DNA of 57,293 bases from Rhizobium sp. Q54. Lineage in GTDB: Bacteria; Pseudomonadota; Alphaproteobacteria; SHVZ01. The translations under genes were made by a program, and so were the position numbers. Below, one piece after another: positions 7,364-16,264 of the stretch; positions within the stretch are counted from its first letter, which is position 1; each line of letters opens with the position of its first letter. The stretch is from assembly GCA_945871425.1 (NCBI GenBank), contig CAMBVS010000020.1, forward strand, positions 1 through 57,293, read 5' to 3'. Under the pieces are notes generated by a model. The model did not search any database and was not told where the DNA came from. It saw only the letters and a program-made list of their open reading frames with translations.

Positions 7364-10300
7364 ACCGCCTGATCGAACTCGCGCTCTTCAACAAGCGGAC
7401 GACGCTGGCAGCGCTCGCCCTGATCCTCATCGTCGGTCTCATCACCTTCCGGGACATCCCGAAGGAGAGCGATCCCGATGTGAAGATCCCGATCATCTAC
7501 GTGGCGCTCACCCTCGACGGCATCTCGCCGGAGGACGCCGAGCGTCTGCTGGTGCGTCCGTTCGAGACCCAGCTCCGCTCGATCGAAGGCATCAAGGAGA
7601 TGCGGTCGAGCGCCTACGAGGGCGGCGCCAACGTCGTCATGGAGTTCGAGGCCGGGTTCAACTCGACCAAGGCGATGGCCGACGTCCGCCGCAAGACCGA
7701 CCTCGCCAAGCCCGACCTGCCGCCGACGGCGAAGGAGCCGATCATCAACGAGGTCGCGATCAGCGAATTTCCCGTGCTGGTCGTGACCCTCTCGGGCTCG
7801 GCGCCCGAACGCACGCTGATCAAGCTTGCCCGCGACCTGAAGGAGCGGATCGAGGCGAACCCCGCGGTGCTGCGCGCCGAGGTCGCCGGCAACCGCGACG
7901 AGACGGTCGAGGTCGTCATCGACCCGATGCGGATGGAGAGCTACGGCCTCGACGCCGTGCAGATCATCAGCGCTCTGAGCCGGTCCAACCGCCTGGTTCC
8001 GGCAGGGTCGCTCGACGTCGGCCATGGCCGCTTCGCCATCAAGGTGCCGGGCGTCTTCGAGAACATTCCCGACATCCTGGCGATGCCGGTCAAGGTCAAG
8101 GGCGACGCGGTCGTCCGCATCGCCGACATCGCCGAGGTCCGCCGCGGCTTCAAGGACCGGGAGTCGGTCGCCCGCATGAACGGGCAGCCGGCCGTCGCCA
8201 TCGAGGTCTCCAAGCGTGTCGGCCAGAACATCATCCACACCATCGAGGGGGTGAAGCAGATCGTCGAGGGCGAGCGCGCGCGCTGGCCGGAGGCGATCAC
8301 CGTCACCTATTCGAACGATCAGTCGACGAACATCAAGGTGATGCTGGCCGACCTCACCAACGTCGCCGTCTCCGGCGTCATCCTGGTGATGGTCGTTGTC
8401 GTCGGCGTGCTCGGCATCCGCTCGGGGCTGCTGGTCGGCGTCGCCATCCCGGGATCGTTCCTGCTCGGCATCCTGGTGCTGGCGGCGCTCGGCTATACGA
8501 TCAACGTCGTGGTGCTGTTCGGGCTGATCCTCGCCGTCGGCATGCTGGTCGACGACGCTATCGTGCTCAACGAATACGCCGACAAGCTGATGGCCGAAGG
8601 CTATGAGCGCCAGGACGCCTATCTCGCCGCGGCCAAGCGCATGGCGCCGCCGATCGTCGGTTCGACGCTGACCAAGATCGTCGTCTTCATGCCGTTGCTG
8701 TTCTGGCCGGGCGTCGTCGGACAGTTCATGAAGTACCTGCCGGTGACGGTGATCGCGCTGCTCGCCGCGTCGCTGGTGATGGCGTTGCTGTTCATCCCCG
8801 CATTGGCGTCGGTGGTCGGCCGCCGCGCCGCTGCCGCGGGCGGAGGCAGCCATCACGATGTCGACACCCATTTTAAGGTCGAGGACCTGAGGGGGTCGAC
8901 CCGGCTCTATGTCCGCGTCCTCTCCAAGGCGCTCGATCACCCGGGCAAGGTGCTTCTGCTCGCGATCGCGCTGCTGGTCGGCGTGCAGGTGCTCTACGCG
9001 GCGAAAGGGCGCGGCGTCGAGTTCTTCCCGAAGATCGAGGCGGAGCGCTCGCGCGTGCTGGTCCATGCGCGCGGGAACCTCTCGATCCAGGAGAAGCTTG
9101 CACTCGCCATCGAGGTCGAGAACCGCATCCTGCCGATCGGCGAGTTCAGGTCGGTCTATACCCAGGTGGGATCCCGCAGCCAGGGCGGCCAGGAGATCGC
9201 CGAGGACGTGGTCGCCGTCATCACGCTCGAATACAAGGACTGGGGCACCCGGCGCTCGGCGCAGGAGATCACCGCCGAGGTGGTCAAGCGCACGGCCGAT
9301 CTCGCCGGCATCTGGGTCGAGCCCGCCGACGAGCGCAAGGGGCCGGCCGCCGGCAAGCCGATCCAGATCGAGTTCTCGGCGCGCGAGCCGGTGCTGCTGC
9401 CGGCCGAGGTCGCCAAGGTGAAGGCGCATCTCGAGACCATGTCCGGCCTCATCAATGTCGAGGACTCGCGGCCCGTGCCCGGCATCGAGTGGCGGGTCGC
9501 GGTCGACCGCGCCCAGGCGTCCAAGTTCGGCGTCGACACCAGCCTGGTCGGAAGCCATATCCAGCTCGTCACCCGCGGTCTCAAGCTCACCGACTATCGG
9601 CCGAACGACGCCGACAAGCAGGTCGACATCATCGTGCGGTATCCGGAGACCGATCGCTCGGTCGGCCAGCTCGACGACATCCGCATCCAGACCGACGCCG
9701 GTCTGGTGCCGATGGGCAACTTCGTCACCCGCTCGGCGGCGCCGCTGACCACCAAGGTCAGCCGCATCGACGGCCGGCGAGTGATGCATGTGAAGTCGGA
9801 CATCGCGCCGGGCGTGCTCGCCGACGACAAGGTCCGCGAGATCCGGACCTGGATGGACGGCGCCGGCATCAACCCGGCAGTCACCGTTCGCTTCAAGGGT
9901 GAGGACAAGGAGCAGAAGGCTGCCGCCTCCTTCCTGTCGCGCGCCTTCCTGGCGGCGCTGTTCCTCATCGCCGTCATCCTGCTGGCGCAGTTCAACAGCT
10001 TCTACTCGACGCTGCTGATCCTCTCGGCGGTGATCATGTCGACCATCGGCGTGTTCTTGGGATTGCTCGCCACCGGCCAAGCCTTCGGCATCGTCATGGG
10101 CGGCATCGGCGTGATCGCGCTGGCGGGCATCATCGTCAACAACAACATCATCCTGATCGACACTTACGACCGCCTGAAGGACAAGGTGCCGACGGTGCGG
10201 GAGGCCCTGATCCGCACGGGCGCGCAGCGCCTCAGGCCCGTGGTGCTGACGGCGGCGACGGCGGTGCTCGGCCTTCTGCCGCTGATGTTCCAGCTCAACA

Positions 10301-10533
10301 TCGACATCCCGGCGCGTCACGTCTCGATCGGCGCGCCCTCGACCCAGTGGTGGACGCAGATCGCGACCGCCATCGTCTTCGGCCTCACCTTCGCCACCGT
10401 TCTGACGCTGATCGTCACGCCGTCGGCGCTGATGTGGAAGGCCAATCTCGGCGCCTGGACGCGGCGCGTGCGAGGGAAGACGGACGTCACCGTCGTCCCC
10501 GACCCGCGGCCGAAGCTGAAGGCGGCCGAATAG
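7360..10533 (+). CDS. RND efflux transporter permease (HAE-1 type)
   Basis: A 1057-residue inner-membrane proton antiporter with the duplicated RND architecture. TM1 is near residues 12-30, followed by a large periplasmic porter loop, a TM2-6 block (about 335-485), a second porter loop and a TM8-12 block (about 865-1030). TM4 carries the paired aspartates D398-D399 in GMLVDDAIVL, the proton relay. The facing TM10 reads GIIVNNNIILID, where AcrB has a lysine; the NN form is common in this broader group. It starts with GTG overlapping the adaptor stop by 4 bases. Efflux of hydrophobic or phenolic compounds under PadR control is inferred from context. Confidence 0.92.
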   Translation: MNRLIELALFNKRTTLAALALILIVGLITFRDIPKESDPDVKIPIIYVALTLDGISPEDAERLLVRPFETQLRSIEGIKEMRSSAYEGGANVVMEFEAGFNSTKAMADVRRKTDLAKPDLPPTAKEPIINEVAISEFPVLVVTLSGSAPERTLIKLARDLKERIEANPAVLRAEVAGNRDETVEVVIDPMRMESYGLDAVQIISALSRSNRLVPAGSLDVGHGRFAIKVPGVFENIPDILAMPVKVKGDAVVRIADIAEVRRGFKDRESVARMNGQPAVAIEVSKRVGQNIIHTIEGVKQIVEGERARWPEAITVTYSNDQSTNIKVMLADLTNVAVSGVILVMVVVVGVLGIRSGLLVGVAIPGSFLLGILVLAALGYTINVVVLFGLILAVGMLVDDAIVLNEYADKLMAEGYERQDAYLAAAKRMAPPIVGSTLTKIVVFMPLLFWPGVVGQFMKYLPVTVIALLAASLVMALLFIPALASVVGRRAAAAGGGSHHDVDTHFKVEDLRGSTRLYVRVLSKALDHPGKVLLLAIALLVGVQVLYAAKGRGVEFFPKIEAERSRVLVHARGNLSIQEKLALAIEVENRILPIGEFRSVYTQVGSRSQGGQEIAEDVVAVITLEYKDWGTRRSAQEITAEVVKRTADLAGIWVEPADERKGPAAGKPIQIEFSAREPVLLPAEVAKVKAHLETMSGLINVEDSRPVPGIEWRVAVDRAQASKFGVDTSLVGSHIQLVTRGLKLTDYRPNDADKQVDIIVRYPETDRSVGQLDDIRIQTDAGLVPMGNFVTRSAAPLTTKVSRIDGRRVMHVKSDIAPGVLADDKVREIRTWMDGAGINPAVTVRFKGEDKEQKAAASFLSRAFLAALFLIAVILLAQFNSFYSTLLILSAVIMSTIGVFLGLLATGQAFGIVMGGIGVIALAGIIVNNNIILIDTYDRLKDKVPTVREALIRTGAQRLRPVVLTAATAVLGLLPLMFQLNIDIPARHVSIGAPSTQWWTQIATAIVFGLTFATVLTLIVTPSALMWKANLGAWTRRVRGKTDVTVVPDPRPKLKAAE

Positions 10534-10539
10534 GGAGCG

Positions 10540-11148
10540 TCAGCTCCGGCCGAAGGCCTCACGGGCGGCCAGCACGCGTGCGACCGTCGTGATCCAGCAC
10601 ATCGTCCCGAAGACCCAGGCGATGGGGATGAAGGCCGAAGGCGCGAGGCACATCAGCGTGAAGCAGAGGATGGTCTCGAAGCCTTCGGTCAGGCCGCCGA
10701 GATGGTAGAAGGACTTGCGGCCCCGTAACTCGGTGGTGACGCCCCGTTTCGCCGCCAGAACGGCGTAGGCCAGGAACGACGAGCCGGTGCCCATGAAGCT
10801 GACGGCGAGGAAGGTCGCGGCGAGCGCGTTCTCAGGCGCGGCCAGGGCGAAGCCCAGCGGGATCGCCGCGTAGAAGACGAAATCGCAGACGATGTCGAGG
10901 AAACCGCCGAAGTCGGTCGGGGCGGTGGCGCGCGCGACCGCGCCATCGACGCCGTCGAGAAGCCGGCCTCCGAGAATGAGCAGGAGCGCGCTTCCGTAGG
11001 CGCCGAGGGCCAGGGCCGCTACGGCGCCGAGCCCGAGGACGAACCCGGCGAGCGTGACCATGTCGGCCGAGATGCCCGCGGCGGCCAGCGGCCGTCCCAG
11101 CCGGTCGAGCAGCGGGTCGATCCACGGCCTAATTCGGGCATCGAGCAT
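10540..11148 (-). CDS. CDP-alcohol phosphatidyltransferase family protein
   Basis: A 202-residue integral membrane enzyme with about six TM helices, of the family that transfers a phosphatidyl group from CDP-diacylglycerol to an alcohol. The catalytic metal-binding motif is present as DGAVARATAPTDFGGFLDIVCD. The spacing is DGx2ARx7Gx3Dx3D, one residue shorter than the x8 of the neighbouring PssA; I recall this shorter form from an alphaproteobacterial subgroup. The start at 11148 is one base past the pssA stop; frames extending further upstream are poly-Arg shadow. It is the last gene of the LysM-psd-pssA run. The acceptor alcohol is unknown. Confidence 0.8.
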   Translation of the reverse strand: MLDARIRPWIDPLLDRLGRPLAAAGISADMVTLAGFVLGLGAVAALALGAYGSALLLILGGRLLDGVDGAVARATAPTDFGGFLDIVCDFVFYAAIPLGFALAAPENALAATFLAVSFMGTGSSFLAYAVLAAKRGVTTELRGRKSFYHLGGLTEGFETILCFTLMCLAPSAFIPIAWVFGTMCWITTVARVLAAREAFGRS

Positions 11149-11149
11149 C

Positions 11150-11950
11150 TTATGGCGCCGGCGTCTCCTCCGGCGGGGTGACGCCGGCGATCCGCTGCGC
11201 CTCCTGGGTGAGGCGGCGGAACGAGCGGTAGCTGAAGGGGAACATCGACAGGTAGACGGCGCCGAGGGCGACCAGGGTGAGCCAGGGCGCGCTGAACAGC
11301 GCCGCCGCCAGCAGCGCCGCGCCGACCAGGGTCGGCAGCACATAGGCATGCGGCACCTTCACCTTCTTGAAGGCGAAGGTGGGGAAGCGGCTGACCATCA
11401 TCAGGCCGATGGCCACCATCCACAGGCTGGTGAGGATCGGCTCGCGGAAGGGACCGCTCTCCCATTCGAATGAGATCATCATCGGCATGAGAGCGAGGCC
11501 GCCGCCGGCCGGGGCCGGCACGCCGACGAAGTAGTTGTAGGCGAAGGCCGGCTTGTCCGGATCCTCGAGCGCGGTGTTGAATCGCGCCAGGCGAAGCGCG
11601 CAGCAGACGGCGAGGAACAGGGCCGCGGTCCAGCCGATGCCGCCGAGGTCGTGGCTCGACCATGTGTAGACGATCACGGCCGGCGCGGCGCCGAAGCTGA
11701 GGAAATCCGACAGCGAGTCGAGCTCGGCGCCGAACTTGCTGCCGCCGCCGAGAAGGCGGGCGAGGCGGCCGTCGAGCCCGTCGAGGACGCCCGCGACCAT
11801 GATCGCGGCGACGGCGGCCTGCCACTGCTCGGCCAGCGCGAAGCGCACGCCGGTCAGGCCCGAGCAGAGCGCCAGCACCGTCAGCAGGTTGGGCAGCAGG
11901 TGGTTGAGCGACAGGCCCTTGAGCCGGGGCGGGCGGCGGCGAAGGATCAT
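11150..11950 (-). CDS. pssA: CDP-diacylglycerol--serine O-phosphatidyltransferase
   Basis: A 266-residue membrane enzyme that makes phosphatidylserine from CDP-diacylglycerol and L-serine, the first step to phosphatidylethanolamine. The canonical motif [26 protein letters not shown] (with positions DGx2ARx8Gx3Dx3D) lies at about 57-82. RLARFNTA and the PAPAG segments typical of type II PssA follow, then hydrophobic helices. Its ATG overlaps the psd stop by 4 bases, and the pairing with psd places product and consumer in one transcript. Length matches the family. Confidence 0.93.
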   Translation of the reverse strand: MILRRRPPRLKGLSLNHLLPNLLTVLALCSGLTGVRFALAEQWQAAVAAIMVAGVLDGLDGRLARLLGGGSKFGAELDSLSDFLSFGAAPAVIVYTWSSHDLGGIGWTAALFLAVCCALRLARFNTALEDPDKPAFAYNYFVGVPAPAGGGLALMPMMISFEWESGPFREPILTSLWMVAIGLMMVSRFPTFAFKKVKVPHAYVLPTLVGAALLAAALFSAPWLTLVALGAVYLSMFPFSYRSFRRLTQEAQRIAGVTPPEETPAP

Positions 11951-12633
11951 TGCGTCTCGGCTCCCCGCGGGCCTTCGGTCGAGCTCAGATCGGCCATCAC
12001 CGTCTCGCCGCCGATCATGCGCTGGCCGACGGAGACGAGCGGCGACACGCCCTTCGGCAGGAAGAGGTCGGTCCGGCTGCCGAAGCGGATCAGGCCGAAG
12101 CGCTCGCCGGTCCTGAGCCTCTGGCCTTCGCGGACCCGGCAGACGATGCGACGCGCGACCAGGCCGGCGATCTGGACGACGCCGATGCGCCGGCCGTCAG
12201 CGAGCACGAGGGCGAGGCTGTTGCGCTCGTTGTCGATGCTGGCCTTGTCGAGCGAGGCGTTCAGGAACTTGCCGGGATGATAGGCGATGCGCTCGATCGT
12301 GCCGGCGACGGGCGAGCGGTTGATGTGCACGTCGAAGACGTTGAGGAAGACGCTGACGCGGGTCAGCGCATCGGCACCGAGGCCGAGCTCGGCCGGCGGC
12401 ACAGCTTCCGTGATCATGCTGACGATGCCGTCGGCGGGGCTGACCACGAGCCCGTCACGGGTCGGCACCGTGCGCGGCGGGTCGCGGAAGAAATAGGCGA
12501 CCCAGAGCGCCAGCGCGATCCCGAGCGCGCCCGTCCACGGGCCGAGCCACAGCAGCCCGAGCGCAACCACCACGCCGATGGCGACGAAGATGCGCCCCTC
12601 AGGGGCGATCGGCACGAGCACGGACGACAGCAC
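11947..12633 (-). CDS. psd: Phosphatidylserine decarboxylase proenzyme
   Basis: A 228-residue enzyme that converts phosphatidylserine to phosphatidylethanolamine at the inner membrane. It is of the short Psd type of alphaproteobacteria. Two hydrophobic segments (about 8-45) are followed by [33 protein letters not shown], and the self-cleavage site [11 protein letters not shown] near 185. There the Gly-Ser bond is cut to create the pyruvoyl group. It starts with GTG at 12633 (GGAGG 10 bases upstream), 45 bases after the LysM gene stop, and overlaps pssA by 4 bases. Confidence 0.93.
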   Translation of the reverse strand: MLSSVLVPIAPEGRIFVAIGVVVALGLLWLGPWTGALGIALALWVAYFFRDPPRTVPTRDGLVVSPADGIVSMITEAVPPAELGLGADALTRVSVFLNVFDVHINRSPVAGTIERIAYHPGKFLNASLDKASIDNERNSLALVLADGRRIGVVQIAGLVARRIVCRVREGQRLRTGERFGLIRFGSRTDLFLPKGVSPLVSVGQRMIGGETVMADLSSTEGPRGAETQ

Positions 12634-12678
12634 GGGGAGTGGGCCTCCGCTGGCGATTTCCCGACTTATGTCCGTGGT

Positions 12679-14043
12679 TTAGCCGCGCGCGTCGGGATTT
12701 GGAACCGAATTCGGCGGTTGCGTCGGCAGCTGGAAGACCTGGCCGGGGTAGATCAGGTCCGGATCGCGGATCTGCTCGGTGTTGGCCGAATAGATGAGCG
12801 TGTAGAGCACGCCGTCGCCGTAGGCCCGGCGCGCGATCCGCCACAGGCTGTATCCCGGCTGGACGACGACCGAGCCGCCGGCGAGCACCTCGGGCGTGAC
12901 CTCAGCGCGCTGGAAGGGCAGCTCGACCCGGGCGACAACCCGTCCGCCGGCACCGAGAAGGTCGGCGCGGAGCGTGTAGTTGCCAGGAGGCACCTCGGCT
13001 TCGGGGGTCAATCGCCAGGCAGCGGTTCCGCTCGGCGCCTCGCCGACCAGGCGGTTGTCGAGATAGATGCGGACGTCGCCTTCCGGCTGGGCCTTGCCGG
13101 AGAAGATCACCCGGCCGGCCTTGTCGTAGTCGATGACGTCGACGGTGACCTGGCCCTGCGGCTGGCCCGGAGGGGCCGGGGCGACGGCCGGCGGACGCTG
13201 AGCCGGCGGCGCCTGCAGCACCGCCGAAGGCCCGGCGCCTTCGACCCGCGGGACCGAGAGCGCCAGGCTCTGGCCCGGCTGGGCCGCCGGCTGCCCGGCG
13301 ATATCCCTCTGGCGCTCCGGCACCACCAGCACGACCTCGCGCTCGGAGGCGACGACCGGCCCGTCGCCGAGCTTCGCGCCGAGCGACAGCGTGCGCCCGC
13401 CTGGCGTCAGCGGCGCGGACGGAAGCAGAACCCATTCGCCGCGCGCATCGGCGATAGCGATGCCGAGATCCTTCTCGCCGTCCTTGACCGTCACCTTGGC
13501 TCCAGGGGCGGCGCGGCCGGCGATCACCGCGCTGCCGTTCGGCGCGACTCGCACGACGTCGAAGGACGGCATCACGACGGCCGGCGCTGCGGGAGTGGAG
13601 AGCGGCGGTACGGGCCGAGGCGCGACCGTGGCGGGCGGAGGGCTCGCCGTTGCGGCCGCCGGGGCAGGAGACGCCGCAGCCGATGCCGACGGCAGGCCGG
13701 CGCTCTGCGGCGGGGCCGGCGGCGCGGCGGGCTGGGGAGCCGCCGCGACCTGTGGCGGTGTTGCGGCTTGCGTCGGCGCTGCGGCTTGCGGCGTCGTGGC
13801 AGTCGTCGCCGTCGTGACTTGCGGTGGCGCTGCCGGCGGCGTTGCGGGTTGCGGTGCGGCTGCGGCCTGCGGTGCCGGGGCGCTCGGCGGCGGATTGATC
13901 GGCGCGGTCGTTGCGGTCGCCGGCTTCGACGTCGCGGCGGGCGGGTCGGCGCGCTCGCCGCCGGCGAGCCAAAGCAGCCCGCCTCCGACGAGCGAGCCGA
14001 GGACGACGACGGTAGCCACCGCTACGACCAGAAGGCGCCGCAT
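12679..14043 (-). CDS. LysM domain-containing envelope protein
   Basis: A 454-residue protein with one N-terminal membrane anchor (MRRLLVVAVATVVVLGSLVG, then GLLWLAGG). A long Ala/Pro/Thr-rich low-complexity linker (about 33-160) follows, then Ig-like beta repeats (FDVVRVAPNGSAVIAGRAAPG and VDVIDYDKAGRVIFSGKAQPEG). The C-terminal LysM module (about 395-440) contains GGSVVVQPGYSLWRIARRAYGDG and PDLIYPGQVFQLP. LysM binds peptidoglycan, so this is probably a cell-wall anchored periplasmic protein. The start has GGGGGAGA 7 bases upstream. It heads the psd-pssA run, 45 bases upstream of psd. Its specific role is unknown. Confidence 0.85.
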   Translation of the reverse strand: MRRLLVVAVATVVVLGSLVGGGLLWLAGGERADPPAATSKPATATTAPINPPPSAPAPQAAAAPQPATPPAAPPQVTTATTATTPQAAAPTQAATPPQVAAAPQPAAPPAPPQSAGLPSASAAASPAPAAATASPPPATVAPRPVPPLSTPAAPAVVMPSFDVVRVAPNGSAVIAGRAAPGAKVTVKDGEKDLGIAIADARGEWVLLPSAPLTPGGRTLSLGAKLGDGPVVASEREVVLVVPERQRDIAGQPAAQPGQSLALSVPRVEGAGPSAVLQAPPAQRPPAVAPAPPGQPQGQVTVDVIDYDKAGRVIFSGKAQPEGDVRIYLDNRLVGEAPSGTAAWRLTPEAEVPPGNYTLRADLLGAGGRVVARVELPFQRAEVTPEVLAGGSVVVQPGYSLWRIARRAYGDGVLYTLIYSANTEQIRDPDLIYPGQVFQLPTQPPNSVPNPDARG

Positions 14044-14205
14044 GGCGACGTCTCCCCCTGTGCGATCAAATGCTTGTGAAGTCTATCCCGGACGGCCTCC
14101 GTTGCCTAGGACGCGGCGCTCAGGGCATGATCGATGCCGCTGCGGCTCGGGCGGGGGCACGAACCGTGGTGGTCGACACACAGAAGAACCACCGGAGGGA
14201 CGACA

Positions 14206-14685
14206 ATGAAGATTCGGACGCTGACCCTGGTCCTTGCAGGCGCGCTCGCGGCAGCGGGGCTCGGGCTCGTGCCCCAGGCGGACGCGCAGTCGCCGATGCA
14301 GATTCATGAATCGCGGGTGACGGCGATGAAGGAGCTCGGCGCCAACATGGGCGTCATAAACACCAACCAGAAGGAAGTCGCCAACCACCCGAAGGTCGTC
14401 GCCGCGGCGACGATCATCAATAACCACGCCAAGAACATGCCCGGCTGGTTCCCGGCCGGTACCGACATGGTGGCGGTGCCGAATGGCGGCAAGAACCATT
14501 CGAAGATCGAGATCTGGCAGAACAAGGCCGACTTCGACGCGGCCGCCAAGGGCCTCGAGACCGTCAGCGCCGACATGATCCGGATCGCCGGCGGCACCGA
14601 CAACAACGCGGTGCAGGACCAGTTCAAGAAGATGGGCCCGGCCTGCGGTGCCTGCCACTCGAAGTACCGCTCGCCCCTTCAGTGA
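14206..14685 (+). CDS. Cytochrome c' / c-556 family protein
   Basis: A 159-residue periplasmic four-helix-bundle cytochrome. A Sec signal peptide ends at QADAQ (about residue 28). The heme is attached near the C-terminus through C147-G-A-C150-H151, the typical position for cytochrome c'. These proteins bind gases such as NO or serve as electron carriers. The start at 14206 has ACCGGAGGG upstream; 24 extra upstream codons are not protein-like. A terminator hairpin follows at 14729-14775, then a second cytochrome gene, so the two may be separate units. Confidence 0.88.
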   Translation: MKIRTLTLVLAGALAAAGLGLVPQADAQSPMQIHESRVTAMKELGANMGVINTNQKEVANHPKVVAAATIINNHAKNMPGWFPAGTDMVAVPNGGKNHSKIEIWQNKADFDAAAKGLETVSADMIRIAGGTDNNAVQDQFKKMGPACGACHSKYRSPLQ

Positions 14686-14728
14686 TCTCGGCGTCCGGGA
14701 CTCGAAACCCCGAGCGCCTGTTGCCATG

Positions 14729-14775
14729 CGCCCCCGCTTTCGACGACGGTCGGAGGCGGGGGCGTTGTCATTTGG
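14729..14775 (+). terminator. Hairpin terminator after cytochrome c' gene
   Basis: A 9-base perfect stem CGCCCCCGC (14729-14737) pairs with GCGGGGGCG (14756-14764), with an inner CGAC/GTCG stem. The downstream tract TTGTCATTT is only moderately T-rich, so a partial terminator or attenuating hairpin is also possible. Confidence 0.5.
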
Positions 14776-14785
14776 AGGTTGTCGT

Positions 14786-15661
14786 ATGGGGACTCTGAAG
14801 CTGCTGCTCGTCTGGGCCGTTCTTGCAGCGGCAATTGCCCAGCCGGCCTCGGCGCAGGACCTCGTGCGGAAGGGCGAGTACCTGTTCCACGCCGCCGGCT
14901 GCGCCGGCTGCCACACCGACCCGGCGACCAAGGGACCGCTGCTTGCCGGGGGGCGGGCGCTGAAGACGCCGTTCGGCGTCTTCTACAGCCCGAACATCAC
15001 CCCCGATCCGACCCATGGCATCGGCGGCTGGAGCGACGTCGACTTCGTCAAGGCGGTGAAGGGCGGCGTCGGCAAGGGCGGCACTCATCTCTTCCCGGCC
15101 TTCCCGTTTCCCTCCTATGCGGGGATGACCGACGACGACGCCAGGGCGATCAAGGCCTACATCTTCAGCGTACCGGCGGTGGCCAAGGCGAACCGCCCGC
15201 ATGACGTCTCCGCGCCCTTCGGCTGGCGGATCGCCGCCTGGGGCTGGCAGCTGCTGTTCTTCAACGGTCCCGCCGCCCCGCCGGCGCCGGCCGGCGCCTC
15301 GGACGAGGTCAAGCGCGGTCACTATCTCGCGACCGCGCTTGGCCATTGCGGGGAGTGCCACACGCCGCGCAATGCGCTCGGCGTGCTCGACCTCTCGCGC
15401 CACCTCGCCGGCAATCCCGGTGAGGTAGGTGAGCGGACCCCCAACATCACCTCGCACAAGACAGGCGTCGGCAATATGTCGGCGGACGATCTGGAGGCGA
15501 TGCTGGAATCCGGCATGAAGCCGGACGGCGACGTCCTCGCCGGCGAGATGGCGGAGGTCGTCAACGAGACCACCGGCAAGCTGACGCCAGCCGACCGCAA
15601 GGCGCTCGTCGCCTATCTCCGGGCCACCACGCCACTCCCGTCAGCACCCAAGAAGCAGTAG
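14786..15661 (+). CDS. Diheme cytochrome c, alcohol-dehydrogenase cytochrome subunit type
   Basis: A 291-residue periplasmic electron carrier. A Sec signal (ends ASAQ, residue 24) is followed by two class I cytochrome domains with heme sites C39-A-G-C42-H43 and C187-G-E-C190-H191. The motifs TPFGVFYSPNITPDPTHGIGGWS and HLFPAFPFPSYAGMTDDD resemble the membrane-bound alcohol/aldehyde dehydrogenase cytochrome subunits, which usually carry three hemes. This one has two. No dehydrogenase partner is adjacent. The nearest molybdo-hydroxylase is at 44300-46636, so any pairing is speculative. TTTGGAGG precedes the ATG. Confidence 0.88.
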   Translation: MGTLKLLLVWAVLAAAIAQPASAQDLVRKGEYLFHAAGCAGCHTDPATKGPLLAGGRALKTPFGVFYSPNITPDPTHGIGGWSDVDFVKAVKGGVGKGGTHLFPAFPFPSYAGMTDDDARAIKAYIFSVPAVAKANRPHDVSAPFGWRIAAWGWQLLFFNGPAAPPAPAGASDEVKRGHYLATALGHCGECHTPRNALGVLDLSRHLAGNPGEVGERTPNITSHKTGVGNMSADDLEAMLESGMKPDGDVLAGEMAEVVNETTGKLTPADRKALVAYLRATTPLPSAPKKQ

Positions 15662-15672
15662 CGTTCTCGCGC

Positions 15673-16257
15673 ATGCCGAAGATCCGTTCGCTCTGCGTCT
15701 ATTGCGGCGCCTCCGCCCGCGTCGCCCAGGTTCATCGCGATGCCGCCGCAAGTCTCGGCCGTCTCCTGGCCGAGGCGAAGATCCGGCTGGTCTTCGGCGG
15801 CGGCCGGGTCGGTCTCATGGGCATCCTTGCCGATGCCGCGCTCGCCGCCGGCGGCGAGGTCGTCGGCATCATCCCCGAGCACCTGGTCCGGCTCGAGGTC
15901 GGCCACCAGAGCGCCAGCGAGCTTCTGGTGGTGGGGACAATGCACGAGCGAAAGCAGAAGATGGCCGACCTATCCGATGGTTTCGTCGTGCTCCCTGGCG
16001 GCCTCGGCACGCTGGACGAGACCTTCGAGATCGTCACCTGGAAGCAGCTCCGCCTGCACGACAAGCCGATCGTCCTGGTCGACGTCGCCGGCTACTGGAA
16101 GCCGCTGGCCGGCATGGTCGAGCACATGATCAACGAAGGCTTCGTCCAGCCGGCGCATCGCCGCCTCTTCGGCGTCGTCGACAAGGTCGAGGACGTGCTC
16201 CCGGTGCTGGAGGCGATGCCGGCGCCGGCCTTCGGCGCGGACGTGAAGTGGGCGTGA
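15673..16257 (+). CDS. LOG family protein (TIGR00730), nucleoside 5'-monophosphate phosphoribohydrolase type
   Basis: A 194-residue cytosolic Rossmann-like protein. It carries both signature motifs of the LOG family: MHERK at 90-94 (MxxRK) and PGGLGTLDE at 108-116 (PGGxGTxxE). Family members release the base from cytokinin riboside monophosphates or, in many bacteria, from AMP and related nucleotides. It begins 11 bases after the diheme cytochrome gene and converges on a LysR gene. An AMP nucleosidase is also encoded in this window (30270), suggesting more than one route for nucleotide turnover. Confidence 0.9.
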   Translation: MPKIRSLCVYCGASARVAQVHRDAAASLGRLLAEAKIRLVFGGGRVGLMGILADAALAAGGEVVGIIPEHLVRLEVGHQSASELLVVGTMHERKQKMADLSDGFVVLPGGLGTLDETFEIVTWKQLRLHDKPIVLVDVAGYWKPLAGMVEHMINEGFVQPAHRRLFGVVDKVEDVLPVLEAMPAPAFGADVKWA

Positions 16258-16264
16258 GCCCTCG

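Noticed and set aside
10132..10150. NNN in TM10 of the RND pump where AcrB has a lysine
   Set aside because: The Asn form is frequent in RND pumps of this branch; the TM4 aspartate pair is intact, so the pump is probably functional.
6838..10320. Very long open frame on the minus strand opposite the RND genes
   Set aside because: It is antisense to two clearly recognisable efflux proteins, is rich in Arg/Asp/His/Gln as expected from reverse reading of GC-rich codons, and matches no family.
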